From a virus: a DNA stretch of 39,143 nt. The stretch is taken from the IMG/VR virus record IMGVR_UViG_3300020201_000052, positions 1 to 39,143 of that record; one strand, given 5' to 3'. Every line of letters begins with the position of its first letter. Within the stretch, counting starts at the first letter, position 1. The notes beneath the pieces are model-generated. The model saw only the letters and a program-made list of their open reading frames with translations. It did no database searches and had not been told where the DNA came from. Position numbers and translations under genes: made by a program. This document shows, one piece after another, positions 29,995-38,199 of this stretch.

Positions 29995-31445
29995 CTTCGG
30001 GTCTCGAATCGGTTAGTCCTCGGCAGCGCAACCGATGCAACTTGGGTGTCCGCTTCCACCTCATCGTAGTAGCACATCACCACGGCATCTGCACGGTCAG
30101 GCGAGGGGAATCCTCGCTTCATATACTTGTCCTTGGACTCCACGCGCACGCGACCCCTGGAGTCGATGTCGTACTGCCTCGTCGTAAGCTGCTGGATCAG
30201 AATCGGATCGTTTTTCAGCAAAACAGCCGATTTCTTGCACTTCTGAGCGAACGTGAACCACGCTTCGGTGATCTTGTCGGAGTATTCTCGGCTTCTGCGA
30301 GCGTTCTGTTGTGCCTTGAATTCGTGGACAGTGCGCCCTGATTCCTTGAAATCGACCATCACCGAGTCACCTAGGCCGTTGGCGTCGGCACAAAATGCCG
30401 CTTGTTCGTTCGTCCAGCCTGCTTCTAGCTGCTTTTTGAAGGCCAGCTTATTGATATGCCTCGGTTCCGTGTGCGGATAGAACTCCAATCCCATCAACGC
30501 CTGCCCGCTGCGCCACGCGATGACGTTTTCGTCGCCACCGAAGCGCGCGTAGTCGATCCCGAACTGCTTTGCTGGGGCGATCTTGCCTGCGAACTTGCGC
30601 GGAACCCGCATCGCATCGTAAAGCGGCGTTCTCAGGCACCTTTCCACTTCTTCGACCGAAATGATGCAGTTTGGGTCCATGTGCGGGAACTCTCCCAGCA
30701 CGCGGACCCTGAAAACGTCCGAATCTCGACCGTAAGTATCGATAATGAACTGGATTTGATCCTTCGAAGTGAGCGGGGAGTCCTCGGAGTTGAACGTCAT
30801 GCACGTCCAACGGGCTCTCTCGCTTGAGAAGAAGCGAAAAAAGCCGCAGTCGCGCAAGTTTGGGTTACCGACAGCGATTTCCATCGAGTTCTGGTTCGTC
30901 AGGGTGCCTGCGATAGCCTCCAGGAACGGGTCTTCGATGCCTGACGCTTCATCCAGGATGAATGTCAGGTTCTCTTGGTGAATTCCTTGAATCGCCTCAG
31001 GTTTGGTAGCAGTGACGAAGCCGATTCTCCACTTCTCTCTCCCGGCGAGCACGATCTGGCTCTTCGTGGGTTTGAAGAGCCTCCGCATCAGCGGGTTCCG
31101 AGCGTTGTCCAGGATGCGACCGAACTCGGTGAGCCACTGGCGGCACTGGCGCATGGTCGGAGACGTGACCATCGTGAGCGCATCGACGTGCTGGAACGTC
31201 CTCCAGGCCCCTGCGATGCACGTCCCGGCGCTCTTCCCGACACCGTGGCCGCTCTTGGCCGCGATGCGGGGGCTGCCTACCTGGACCGCCTGGAACAGCT
31301 CCGCCTGCTGCGGCGTGGGATCGACCCCCATTGCCTCGGAGAATTTGAAAATGTCTTCTCGAAGAGGACGGTAGAAGTCACCGAGGCGCGTTTCGAGGGC
31401 TGATGCCACGGTATCACGTTGCCAGGATGTTGTTGAGTGCCGCAC
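29991..31445 (-). CDS. terL: Terminase large subunit
   Basis: The 484-aa DNA-packaging motor. Walker A SGHGVGKSAG (near residue 65), the Walker B strand LTFILDEASGIED and a coupling stretch (IAVGNP) mark the ATPase; the C-terminal RNase H-type nuclease has GIDYARFGGDENV, AFCADANGLGDSVMVDF and SPDRADAVVM carrying its three acidic positions. Full length for the family. The GTG at 31445 is the first possible start after an upstream in-frame stop; no strong ribosome site seen, and a GTG at 31409 is possible. It lies among receptor-binding and lysis genes instead of beside the portal, and no small subunit was recognised. Confidence 0.95.
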   Translation of the reverse strand: MRHSTTSWQRDTVASALETRLGDFYRPLREDIFKFSEAMGVDPTPQQAELFQAVQVGSPRIAAKSGHGVGKSAGTCIAGAWRTFQHVDALTMVTSPTMRQCRQWLTEFGRILDNARNPLMRRLFKPTKSQIVLAGREKWRIGFVTATKPEAIQGIHQENLTFILDEASGIEDPFLEAIAGTLTNQNSMEIAVGNPNLRDCGFFRFFSSERARWTCMTFNSEDSPLTSKDQIQFIIDTYGRDSDVFRVRVLGEFPHMDPNCIISVEEVERCLRTPLYDAMRVPRKFAGKIAPAKQFGIDYARFGGDENVIAWRSGQALMGLEFYPHTEPRHINKLAFKKQLEAGWTNEQAAFCADANGLGDSVMVDFKESGRTVHEFKAQQNARRSREYSDKITEAWFTFAQKCKKSAVLLKNDPILIQQLTTRQYDIDSRGRVRVESKDKYMKRGFPSPDRADAVVMCYYDEVEADTQVASVALPRTNRFETRR

Positions 31446-31530
31446 GGAGGGCTGCCGCTGCGCTAATCGTCTCGGGTCCCTCCCCGAACTGCGGTCGATA
31501 CTGCCCTCGGTGCATTTGCTACAGGCATTC

Positions 31531-33186
31531 CTAGACTGCTAGAATCGCATTCATCTGAGCACGCAGAGCAGCCGCAACAGCGAGCGTGGCTGACGAAGGC
31601 GCTCCCGCAAGCAGGTTGGCGCTCTCAGGCTGTCGGAAGCCCGAGTAGCCGTTGCCTGCGTTGCTCGCGTGCAGGAAGAGCTTCTCCGTGACCGTGGTGC
31701 CGCCCTGGCGAACGAAGCTGTGGACCCCATCGGAGACGGCGGCATTGAGCTGCGAGGGGGAAGAAACGTACCGTCTTGTGGCCGGGTCCCAGCCGTACCC
31801 GGCGTACTGCCCCCCGTTCATCGAGTAGAGCAGCGTGCGCTGGGTCGGGACCGTTTTGTCTCTGAGGTGGCCGATGATGCCCACGCTGTCCTTAGGCCGC
31901 TCTCCGTTGAGCAGGTTGGCATCAGCTCCTGCGGGATAGACCTTGCAGATGTCTCGGATCAGCTTCCCGATGTCAGGAGTACACACGAAGGCGTTCGAGA
32001 TGCGCGGGGCTTCGCCGCAGATCGCGCCTCCGATGAACAGCGGACAGTTCACGCCGCCACGGTAGACGAACCGCTTGGCACGATCGACTGCGAACGGCGC
32101 TTCCACGCAGTCCCCGCTGGTGCCGTTGTCCGTGAGAACGATGAAGATTGTCTTCGTGTACTGCCCGTTGGCCTGAAGCACCGAGACGACTCGCCCGAAC
32201 ACCTCATCTGCGGATTCGATGCAGTGCTTCTGGCACATCACCCGCTTGGCGATCTCTGTCGGATCTGCGGAGTTAGGATAGTTGTGGTTTGTGCCAGCAG
32301 CCGGGTACGCCTCTCCGAAAGCCGTAGTCCAGTCCGCGACCGACAAGGCCGAGATCGCGCCCACGCCGGTCGTCGGCGGGGATTGGTAGACCGCGTGCCC
32401 GACGCTCGGTGCCCACCAGAGGAAGAACGAACGATCAGCCGCCGCTGCATCGTCCAGGAACTCCGTCATGTCCGTCAGCTCACGCGCGGGACCGTACTCC
32501 GTTATGAGGTCGGCGGTGATGGTGATCTCGTCAGTATCTACGTCTCGTACGTTGGTGATATACTGCCAGTTCACAAACTGATCCGAGAGGTTCATCTGAT
32601 GACCCTTGAAGATGTCCCAGCCCTCTCCTCTCGTACACCAGTCATAGTTGTCTAGCTGTGCTGTGTGGCTCTTGCCGATCTTAGCATTCCGATAGACCCT
32701 GTTCGGCCTCCCGTTCCTGATCGCGGTCGGTAGGCATTGGATCAGTTGCGGAACACGGTTCTGTTTGTCTAGTGGATCTTGCCCGAGGTAGAAATTACCA
32801 CTCTCAACTCCGGGGTTCTCCGTGATGTTCGTGAAAAGCCCGTGGTGGTGCGGCCACATCTCGCTGCTGATGCCTGCCCTGGTAGGTCCGCAGGTCGGGT
32901 TGGCCCAGAAGTTGTTGAACGTCACTCCCCGATCCTGCACATGGGTTCGGATGTTGTGGATTCGGATGACTTGTCCGGAGTAGCCAGTGATCCCTACATA
33001 GCTGTTGAACTTCTCCAGCCCAACGTCATCGAGGATCACCACCACGACGTTGTAGTCGTACGGCACCTGACTGATGGCGGCTGCTACTGCATCCGGTGCA
33101 TCCTCTACCGAGATGCCGGTAGGGCCTAAGGCGACGCTGCCTTTGACCGCTCCGGTAGTTCCGCTGGGTGCGTTTGTTACGGGCAT
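31531..33186 (-). CDS. Type I sulfatase (formylglycine-dependent)
   Basis: A 551-aa enzyme of the alkaline phosphatase/sulfatase superfamily that should hydrolyse sulfate esters. Active-site parts are in the family order: VVVVILDDVGLEKFNSY (metal ligands D53, D54), NPTCGPTRAGISS (C99-x-P-T-R, the site turned into formylglycine), GKSH (172-174, in the place of GKWH), PSVGHAVYQSPP (H264), LTDNG (D353, N354) and YRGGVNCPLFIGG. No signal peptide; residues 1-45 are a flexible Gly/Ala/Val leader. It lies between a beta-helix spike and the terminase, both on the same strand, so it is likely a virion enzyme acting on a sulfated surface glycan. Activity depends on a maturase not encoded in this window. 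Confidence 0.9.
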   Translation of the reverse strand: MPVTNAPSGTTGAVKGSVALGPTGISVEDAPDAVAAAISQVPYDYNVVVVILDDVGLEKFNSYVGITGYSGQVIRIHNIRTHVQDRGVTFNNFWANPTCGPTRAGISSEMWPHHHGLFTNITENPGVESGNFYLGQDPLDKQNRVPQLIQCLPTAIRNGRPNRVYRNAKIGKSHTAQLDNYDWCTRGEGWDIFKGHQMNLSDQFVNWQYITNVRDVDTDEITITADLITEYGPARELTDMTEFLDDAAAADRSFFLWWAPSVGHAVYQSPPTTGVGAISALSVADWTTAFGEAYPAAGTNHNYPNSADPTEIAKRVMCQKHCIESADEVFGRVVSVLQANGQYTKTIFIVLTDNGTSGDCVEAPFAVDRAKRFVYRGGVNCPLFIGGAICGEAPRISNAFVCTPDIGKLIRDICKVYPAGADANLLNGERPKDSVGIIGHLRDKTVPTQRTLLYSMNGGQYAGYGWDPATRRYVSSPSQLNAAVSDGVHSFVRQGGTTVTEKLFLHASNAGNGYSGFRQPESANLLAGAPSSATLAVAAALRAQMNAILAV

Positions 33187-33191
33187 GGGCT

Positions 33192-35264
33192 CTAGCTAGA
33201 ATACTTGGTAGTGACTTGCAGTTGATCGATTGACCAGTTGCCTTCGAAGGCGCGATACTTGTACCCGTTGAGGGTGATTTCCATGTCCCAACGTCCGGCC
33301 AATACCTGCCCGACAACCTGCTCGGTTTCGTTGCGCATGAGGTGCAACCAAATCTTGCCGGTCGTCCTGAGTGGGTCCAGGTAGACCAGGGGGACTGGGC
33401 AGCCCGTCTTGACCCCGGTGGGCAAGGCCGCGGTACGGAACTCGCACTGGATGTCCGTGGCGACGACCACGGCGGTCAGGTCTACGATCGTGCCATCGAT
33501 GTCGCGCAGGACCAGCCCGAGGAAGTAGTCGCTGCCTTGGACGATCTGGAGGATGCCGCTCAGGTCCACCTTCTCGGGCAGGACCACGATCTCGGGGCTG
33601 CCGGTGATCGGCGCGATCCCGCCGCCGGGGTACTCGAACGCTCCGATGTCCCAGGCAAGCTGTGGGCCTGCGGGTCGGTTCGTCCAGTCGTAGTCGAACC
33701 AGACCGGCAGCGTCGTGCCCGTGTCGATGCAGGGGCTCGTGGGCTGGAGCCGGAAGTTCCCGCCCGATTCGTTCTCGAAGAGCGGATCCAGGAGGTAGTT
33801 CGTCGCCGTGACGACCGGCCCAGGGCCAGTGGTGACGTTGACGCTCGTGATGAGCGAGCGGACGATGTTGTTCTGGACCGAGACGGAGTTGATGCCGTTG
33901 TTTTCGACGAAGTGCCACGTTCCACCCGCCGATGTCGAGCGGTAGACGGTGTTGTTGTGGACTCGTACTTCGGTCGGGTAGGGGTTGTTGATCCCCCGGC
34001 GGTCCACCTCGATCGTGCCGCCCCAGTTAGCGCCCGAGTGATCGAAGATGTTGTTTCGGACATCGACCTTGCTGGCCCAGCACTCGATGAACCGGCTGAC
34101 CGCTGACCCCGGCGTGGCGATCCTGAAGTAGTTGCCCTCGACCAGCACGTTCTCGACGAAGCGCGGGTACTCCGCAGTTCCCTCGGGTCCCAGCTCCATG
34201 ACCCAGGTGGTGCCGCCGTCTGCCGTGAACGAGTTGTCCGTGACGCAGACGAGGTGAGTCTTGAGCGGCGGGAGCAAGCCCATCACCCGCAGCATGGTCG
34301 AATTGCACAGGCCGAAGACGTTGCTCTGTACCGCTGACCGACAGGCGTACGACCGGAAGTGCGCTTGGTTTCCTCCTGCCTGTGTGAACTTGTTGTTCAA
34401 CAGAGCCAAGTAGTCCAGCGTCGTTAGGTCAGCACCACTCGATGCGTAGACTCCGTAGTTTACTTGGTTCGAGAAATCGTTCCCCGCGAATACCACGCCT
34501 GTTTTCGCAGCGCCGTATACCTGTGTTGCGATTACGAAGCTGTCGATCTGGTTGCGATACAGTAGTCCGTAGGACCCAAGCTCAATCCCGATCTCACAGC
34601 TAGTGTTGCCCTTGATGTTCATGTCCAGGATCCTGAGATCCGTGACATCGGCAGTCAGGTTGAACCATGTATCCGAGGGTCCTACGGTAGAGTAAGTGAC
34701 GTTCAGGATCGGGTTGGCTCCTGAGCCATACGCTCCGATCTCGAACGGCCCGGTCTTGCCGGTTGTCGCGACGGCAGTTGAGACGGTCCAGTTCTCGCCT
34801 CGGTTGAAGAGCATCCTGCGTGGGCCGTTGGAGGCCAGCAGGATTGTCATGGCGTAGTCGAAGGTCTGGAACGGTGCGGCGGGGCTCAGGCCGTCGTTGG
34901 CGTTCGACCCGGTTGCGTTCGAGACGTAGTAGGTCTGGTTGGCCGGGTAGGTGGCGTTCTGCGCGGTGACGGTGACGACTTGGGTGTGGGTCTCGGTCGT
35001 GCCGTCTTCTTTCGTGATCGTGCAGGTTGCCGAGTAGGTCCCTGAGGAATCGAAGACGACTGCGGCGATGGGGCCGGTTGCTTTGCTCAGGCTCTTGCCG
35101 CTGTGGCTTGCTCCTGGAGCTGATAGGGCGTTGCCGAAGTTCCAGCGGTAGTCGAAGAGGTTGTAGTTCCCTCCTGTCGGTTGTGTGGTTCCGCTGGCTG
35201 GCGCTGCGGCGTCGAAGATTACGGCCAGGGGGGCGACGCCGGTGATTCTGTTTGCGAGTGCCAT
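33192..35264 (-). CDS. Tailspike: PKD domain, right-handed beta-helix, C-terminal attachment domain
   Basis: A 690-aa protein in three parts. Residues 1-100 form a PKD-like domain (GVAPLAVIFDAA; FDYRWNFGN; FDSSGTYSATCTI). Residues ~105-560 begin YYVSNATGSNANDGLSPAAP, the typical start of parallel beta-helix lyase-like spikes, then show repeated N/V/G rungs (NNPYPTEVRVHNNTVYRSTS). Residues ~575-690 match the tail-fiber domain with QGSDYFLGLVLRDIDGTIVD, ...TGKIWLHLM..., and a terminal W-D strand, also seen in the gene upstream. It probably binds or cuts the host's surface polysaccharide; no catalytic residues can be assigned by eye. Confidence 0.85.
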   Translation of the reverse strand: MALANRITGVAPLAVIFDAAAPASGTTQPTGGNYNLFDYRWNFGNALSAPGASHSGKSLSKATGPIAAVVFDSSGTYSATCTITKEDGTTETHTQVVTVTAQNATYPANQTYYVSNATGSNANDGLSPAAPFQTFDYAMTILLASNGPRRMLFNRGENWTVSTAVATTGKTGPFEIGAYGSGANPILNVTYSTVGPSDTWFNLTADVTDLRILDMNIKGNTSCEIGIELGSYGLLYRNQIDSFVIATQVYGAAKTGVVFAGNDFSNQVNYGVYASSGADLTTLDYLALLNNKFTQAGGNQAHFRSYACRSAVQSNVFGLCNSTMLRVMGLLPPLKTHLVCVTDNSFTADGGTTWVMELGPEGTAEYPRFVENVLVEGNYFRIATPGSAVSRFIECWASKVDVRNNIFDHSGANWGGTIEVDRRGINNPYPTEVRVHNNTVYRSTSAGGTWHFVENNGINSVSVQNNIVRSLITSVNVTTGPGPVVTATNYLLDPLFENESGGNFRLQPTSPCIDTGTTLPVWFDYDWTNRPAGPQLAWDIGAFEYPGGGIAPITGSPEIVVLPEKVDLSGILQIVQGSDYFLGLVLRDIDGTIVDLTAVVVATDIQCEFRTAALPTGVKTGCPVPLVYLDPLRTTGKIWLHLMRNETEQVVGQVLAGRWDMEITLNGYKYRAFEGNWSIDQLQVTTKYSS

Positions 35265-35270
35265 GTGGGG

Positions 35271-35786
35271 TCAGGGAATGACCAGCGGGTCAGTGACTTC
35301 GGTATCGATGGTCCAGGTCCCGGTGACGGCGCGTTGGACGGACCGTGAGCTGTTGCCGCTGGCTGCGCCACCGATGGAGGACAGGTCGAGGTTTTGGTCC
35401 ATGACCTGGATGTCGAAGACCCCGCTGCCTGAGAAGGCTTGGGCGTTCTTCGTACCCCGGTGATTCACGAGCAGGAAGAAGTCCAGCTCGGGCACGACGA
35501 CGTGGATCTGTCCCCCTACGCCCCCGTTCAACCATTCGGAAAGGGCTTTGGATCCTGCTGGGACAATCCCACTGGCTGCTTGCGCTTGCGGCCAGTCACC
35601 AGGGATGATGCCACCAGCGGTGCGGCTCAGGTTACTGAACCTGATGTGCGGGAGAACGAGCGCGTACTGGCTCATGTCCTTCGGCAACCCGTTTTCCAGC
35701 ACTGTGAAAACGAACGTGTTGTCCGATCCCCGAACCAACTTTATTGCGACTACGGTTGGACGGAGCGTCTCGATCAGGTTGGGCAT
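35271..35786 (-). CDS. Tail attachment protein with the same fiber domain as the spike
   Basis: A 171-aa protein, MPNLIETLRPTVVAIKLVRG, with a beta-sandwich layout: RGSDNTFVFTVLENGLPKD, IRFSNLSRTAGG, GVFDIQVMDQN and VTGTWTIDTEVTDPLVIP. The order (charged G-S/D start, polar strands, 'F/W-D-I/L-x' then 'G-T-W-x-I' and 'V-T-D') parallels the C-terminal domain of the beta-helix spike, indicating paralogous structural modules. It is encoded just before the spike and may form the base on which spike and sulfatase are mounted (inference). Confidence 0.7.
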   Translation of the reverse strand: MPNLIETLRPTVVAIKLVRGSDNTFVFTVLENGLPKDMSQYALVLPHIRFSNLSRTAGGIIPGDWPQAQAASGIVPAGSKALSEWLNGGVGGQIHVVVPELDFFLLVNHRGTKNAQAFSGSGVFDIQVMDQNLDLSSIGGAASGNSSRSVQRAVTGTWTIDTEVTDPLVIP

Positions 35787-35798
35787 GGTCCCGTAAGG

Positions 35799-36656
35799 CT
35801 ACTCCGGATCGTCCTCTTGGTCTACCTGGGGGTCCTCTGGGTCCTCGGGGTCGTAACCTAGGGCTGGGGCTCGGGTTACATCCAGTGTGCTAGGGGTGCG
35901 GGCGTGGGAGTCCTTGAGTACCACCCGTGCGAAGGTGTCCAGGAGGCCCTCGGGGGCCGATTTTGTGATTCCTCGCACCAGGGCCTCCATCTTCAGCGCG
36001 TTCATCTCTTCCCTCAGGTTGAGGCCCGCGCGTGCCCGCTGTTGCAGCTCTTGCAGCCTGAGCGTCATAAGACTTCGTTCGTCCTCTTGATCGTAGTCCG
36101 CGAACTCTTTCGCATGTGTCCGGGCCATCGCAATCAGGGATTGCGCTTCGATGGGTAGCAGGTACATCGACTTCAGCAACTTGTGATGCACCTCCAGGGT
36201 TGATACCTGGGTTAGCATCTTGAGCGTGTACTGTATTGCCTTGCCCTCGTAGGAGATGATTTCTCTGAGGGACGGCCAGTTGGCGCGTAGGGACTCGTTG
36301 GGGTGGAATAGACCCCAGGTGAATTCGGATGTCTGTAGCGGATCGGTTGGGAGGATCACTTCCGTATTCAGCTCCTTGGCGAGCTGTATGACTGCTCTAG
36401 CCCAGTCCACTGAGTAGTTGAGTGAGTCTCCCGGATGACATGGGAACTTCTGGCCACTCAAAGAGGTCAAGTGCATCTCAGCAATCTGGGCTGATGGCAG
36501 CACCTCCCGGATGAGCGCAGCCGGGTGCGGCAGACGGTCGTGGACCCGCAAGCACCCGCGCGTGATCCGCCACGCAACCCTCGTGCGAGCACGGTGCGTC
36601 TTGCGGGCAAGTTTCTCACCGGATGGCGAGGACTGGAGCCGATTGAAAAGCGACAT
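35799..36656 (-). CDS. Unrecognised helical protein at the start of the minus operon
   Basis: A 285-aa protein from the ATG at 36656 (MSLFNRLQSSPSGEKLARKT). The frame opens earlier, at 36899, but that part is translated 93-bp repeat DNA and is not believed. The N-terminus is Arg-rich; the middle has WARAVIQLAKELNTEVILP and helical stretches (LREIISYEGKAIQYTLKML, LRLQELQQRARAGLNLREEM); the C-terminus is acidic with repeated D-P-E (YDPEDPEDPQVDQEDDPE). I know no match. Basic helical front and acidic tail would be compatible with a small terminase or scaffold role, but no helix-turn-helix is clear. No Shine-Dalgarno seen. Confidence 0.6.
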   Translation of the reverse strand: MSLFNRLQSSPSGEKLARKTHRARTRVAWRITRGCLRVHDRLPHPAALIREVLPSAQIAEMHLTSLSGQKFPCHPGDSLNYSVDWARAVIQLAKELNTEVILPTDPLQTSEFTWGLFHPNESLRANWPSLREIISYEGKAIQYTLKMLTQVSTLEVHHKLLKSMYLLPIEAQSLIAMARTHAKEFADYDQEDERSLMTLRLQELQQRARAGLNLREEMNALKMEALVRGITKSAPEGLLDTFARVVLKDSHARTPSTLDVTRAPALGYDPEDPEDPQVDQEDDPE

Positions 36657-36730
36657 AGGGGCCGGGATAGCACTATGGGCTCGACTACGCAAGGGCGGTG
36701 CGCCTTCCGGCAAGGTCCCGCTCGCGAACA

Positions 36731-36909
36731 CCTGCACGGGGGAAAAATAGCCCCGCATTTCCTGCACACCTGCACAGGGGAAAAATAGCCCCCGGGAAAA
36801 AATCACCCCGCATTTCCTGCACACCTGCACAGGGGAAAAATAGCCCCGCATTTCCTGCACATCTGCACAGGGGAAAAATAGCCCCCGGGAAAAAATCACC
36901 CCGCATTTC
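36731..36909. repeat. Two copies of a 93-bp composite repeat (A-B-A-B)
   Basis: A core (C/T)CTGCAC(A/G)GGGGAAAAATAG starts at 36731, 36769, 36824 and 36862, spaced 38, 55 and 38 bp. The 38-bp unit ends CCCCGCATTTCCTGCACA; the 55-bp unit carries an extra CCCGGGAAAAAATCACC. Inverted CCTG..CAGG arms and GGGG/CCCC arms occur in each unit. The array lies 75-255 bp upstream of the first minus-strand gene, so it could be its control region, a replication origin or a packaging site. Confidence 0.85.
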
Positions 36910-37435
36910 TAATATTGCCCCTTCCTCGCCTTACATATCTCTTACGTAGCGGTTGCAATCGGCGCGTGGCATGGCACAACATGTATAGCCAACATGCTCT
37001 ATGCATAGTGACTCTTATTGAATTATCGCATCCGTGCGTCTGGACTAATATGCATAGCCAACATGCTCTATGCATAGTGATTCTTATTGGACTATCGCAT
37101 CCGTGCGTCCGTGGACGATATTCGGAAAGTAATCTATCTTGATTTATAGCGATTTATAATAATAATTAGGCGAAGGTTCTCCCCGATGCCCTAATCACGC
37201 CGAATATTGAAATATGGTATCCAGGCCCGGAGGTCATTTACTTGTGAGGTATATTTAGGTCGCTTAGCGGGCTTCAAATGAAAGTTTCTAGGGTATCGAT
37301 AAAATATTAAATGACTAGTAAATTTTAGCTTCCGACCAATTCTGCGCTATTTTCCAGGCCGTTGCCATTAGTACCCGACAGGAACCCTAACGAGCTCTCT
37401 GTAAAAAAGACGTAAGGGGTCCGAATTGCCACAAA
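36910..37435. other. AT-richer gap without convincing genes
   Basis: About 525 bp of lower GC content with stops in all frames. It holds the 69-bp direct repeats (separate entry) and an AT-rich stretch near 37130-37165 with a TATAAT at 37155, which might be a -10 box or part of an origin. The drop in GC content from the neighbouring genes is visible by eye. Confidence 0.6.
36981..37118. repeat. 69-bp direct repeat carrying a CTATGCATAG palindrome
   Basis: Copies start at 36981 and 37050. Each has ATAGCCAACATGCTCTATGC, AGTG(A)(C/T)TCTTATTG, an AT-rich stretch and CTATCGCATCCGTGCGTC (first copy TTATCGCATCCGTGCGTC). The perfect 10-bp palindrome CTATGCATAG lies at 36999-37008 and 37068-37077. 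Operator or replication-protein sites are possible. Confidence 0.85.
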
Positions 37436-37574
37436 GGCCCAGGATCGACGCTACCGAAGTCGATCGACCGAAGGGCGGCCCCACTACTAACGTCGATCCT
37501 GGGCCCGCCTGCGGCTCCGCAGGCTGGCCAGTGTGCTAGAACGGTGACGCTGAGGCCGAATAGCGGACACTGGC
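37436..37574. ncRNA. Cluster of three adjacent stem-loops; structured RNA or DNA element
   Basis: GGCCCAGGATCGACG (37436-37450) pairs perfectly with CGTCGATCCTGGGCC (37491-37505) around 40 nt that contain a GTCGATCGAC palindrome; GCCTGCGG/CCGCAGGC forms a tight hairpin at 37507-37524; GCCAGTGT (37526-37533) pairs with ACACTGGC (37567-37574). Three consecutive stems in non-coding DNA suggest a structured RNA or a DNA site for replication, recombination or packaging. Type is not certain. Confidence 0.4.
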
Positions 37575-37638
37575 ATCCTGGATCCCAAACTTTTGTCAAA
37601 ACCCCCTCTGTTGTCGCGGAGCGCGGAAACACTTTATC

Positions 37639-37662
37639 CATTTTCACGAAAACGTGAAAATG
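37639..37662. other. Perfect 10-bp inverted repeat with AAAA loop
   Basis: CATTTTCACG (37639-37648) pairs with CGTGAAAATG (37653-37662). It could be an operator or a small hairpin terminator; no open gene adjoins it. Confidence 0.6.
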
Positions 37663-38170
37663 CTTAGTAACCAATAGATTGCTTCCACCTTCCTCTCTGC
37701 TATACCACCTTTTTGAAGCGAGACCATCCTGCGCTACAGAAAGAATACATACTATTCCGTTCCTAGGTAATTGCATTGCCGGGGGTTCCGACATTCCTCA
37801 ACGTATTATTACTGTAAACAGCGGTTTCCAGCCGATTATGCGATTTTTTGTTTGCTTCCGAGCACCTTGCCTCTCCAAGCCGCAGGAACGCGCAGGATGC
37901 ACGCTGGCCGGAAGTGACCTAGATAGCTCAACCGGCATACGATCGTCAAAATTAGGATAAGCAACGCTCCCATATAGAGTTATGACGATACTAGGAGTGT
38001 GCAAAATACCGTGCAAAAATACGCTGGAACGGTGCGCTACGGCACGGTTCTAGCAGACAACGCTACAGGGTACAGCTTACAGTACCCTTACAGAAAAGAT
38101 AGGTGGAACAGTTGCAAGCCAGCCGCGGAGAGTTACGATGAATGCACGGGAGTGAAAAATCCCTCGCACC
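37663..38170. other. Gap before the alanine-rich array, no convincing genes
   Basis: About 500 bp with short frames only. It contains a 7-bp inverted repeat (ACCGTGC 38008-38014 / GCACGGT 38042-38048) and a hairpin (AGGGTAC 38067-38073 / GTACCCT 38082-38088). Short frames here lack ribosome sites and normal codon use. Confidence 0.5.
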
Positions 38171-38199
38171 GAAACCCCGAAACCCGAAACCCCGATCCC
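38171..38199 (+). repeat. GAAACCC(C) leader repeat before alanine-rich gene 1
   Basis: Reads GAAACCCC-GAAACCC-GAAACCCC-GATCCC directly up to the ATG. There is no Shine-Dalgarno. The complementary strand carries several runs of three or four G, spaced by 3-4 nt. Confidence 0.9.

Noticed and set aside
36657-36899. An 81-residue N-terminal extension of the minus gene at 35799
   Set aside because: It is translation of the 93-bp repeat array (period divisible by three) and lacks a ribosome site.
36731-36909. A CRISPR-like array
   Set aside because: The segments between core repeats are themselves repeated, spacing alternates 38/55 bp, and there are no cas genes.
36915-37142. A plus frame coding a repeated HALCIV-type peptide
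   Set aside because: The repeat arises because the 69-bp period is a multiple of three; no ribosome site, no relation to known proteins.
37387-37960. Two frames, 135 aa minus and 93 aa plus
   Set aside because: They cross strong inverted repeats and have poor codon use and no ribosome sites.
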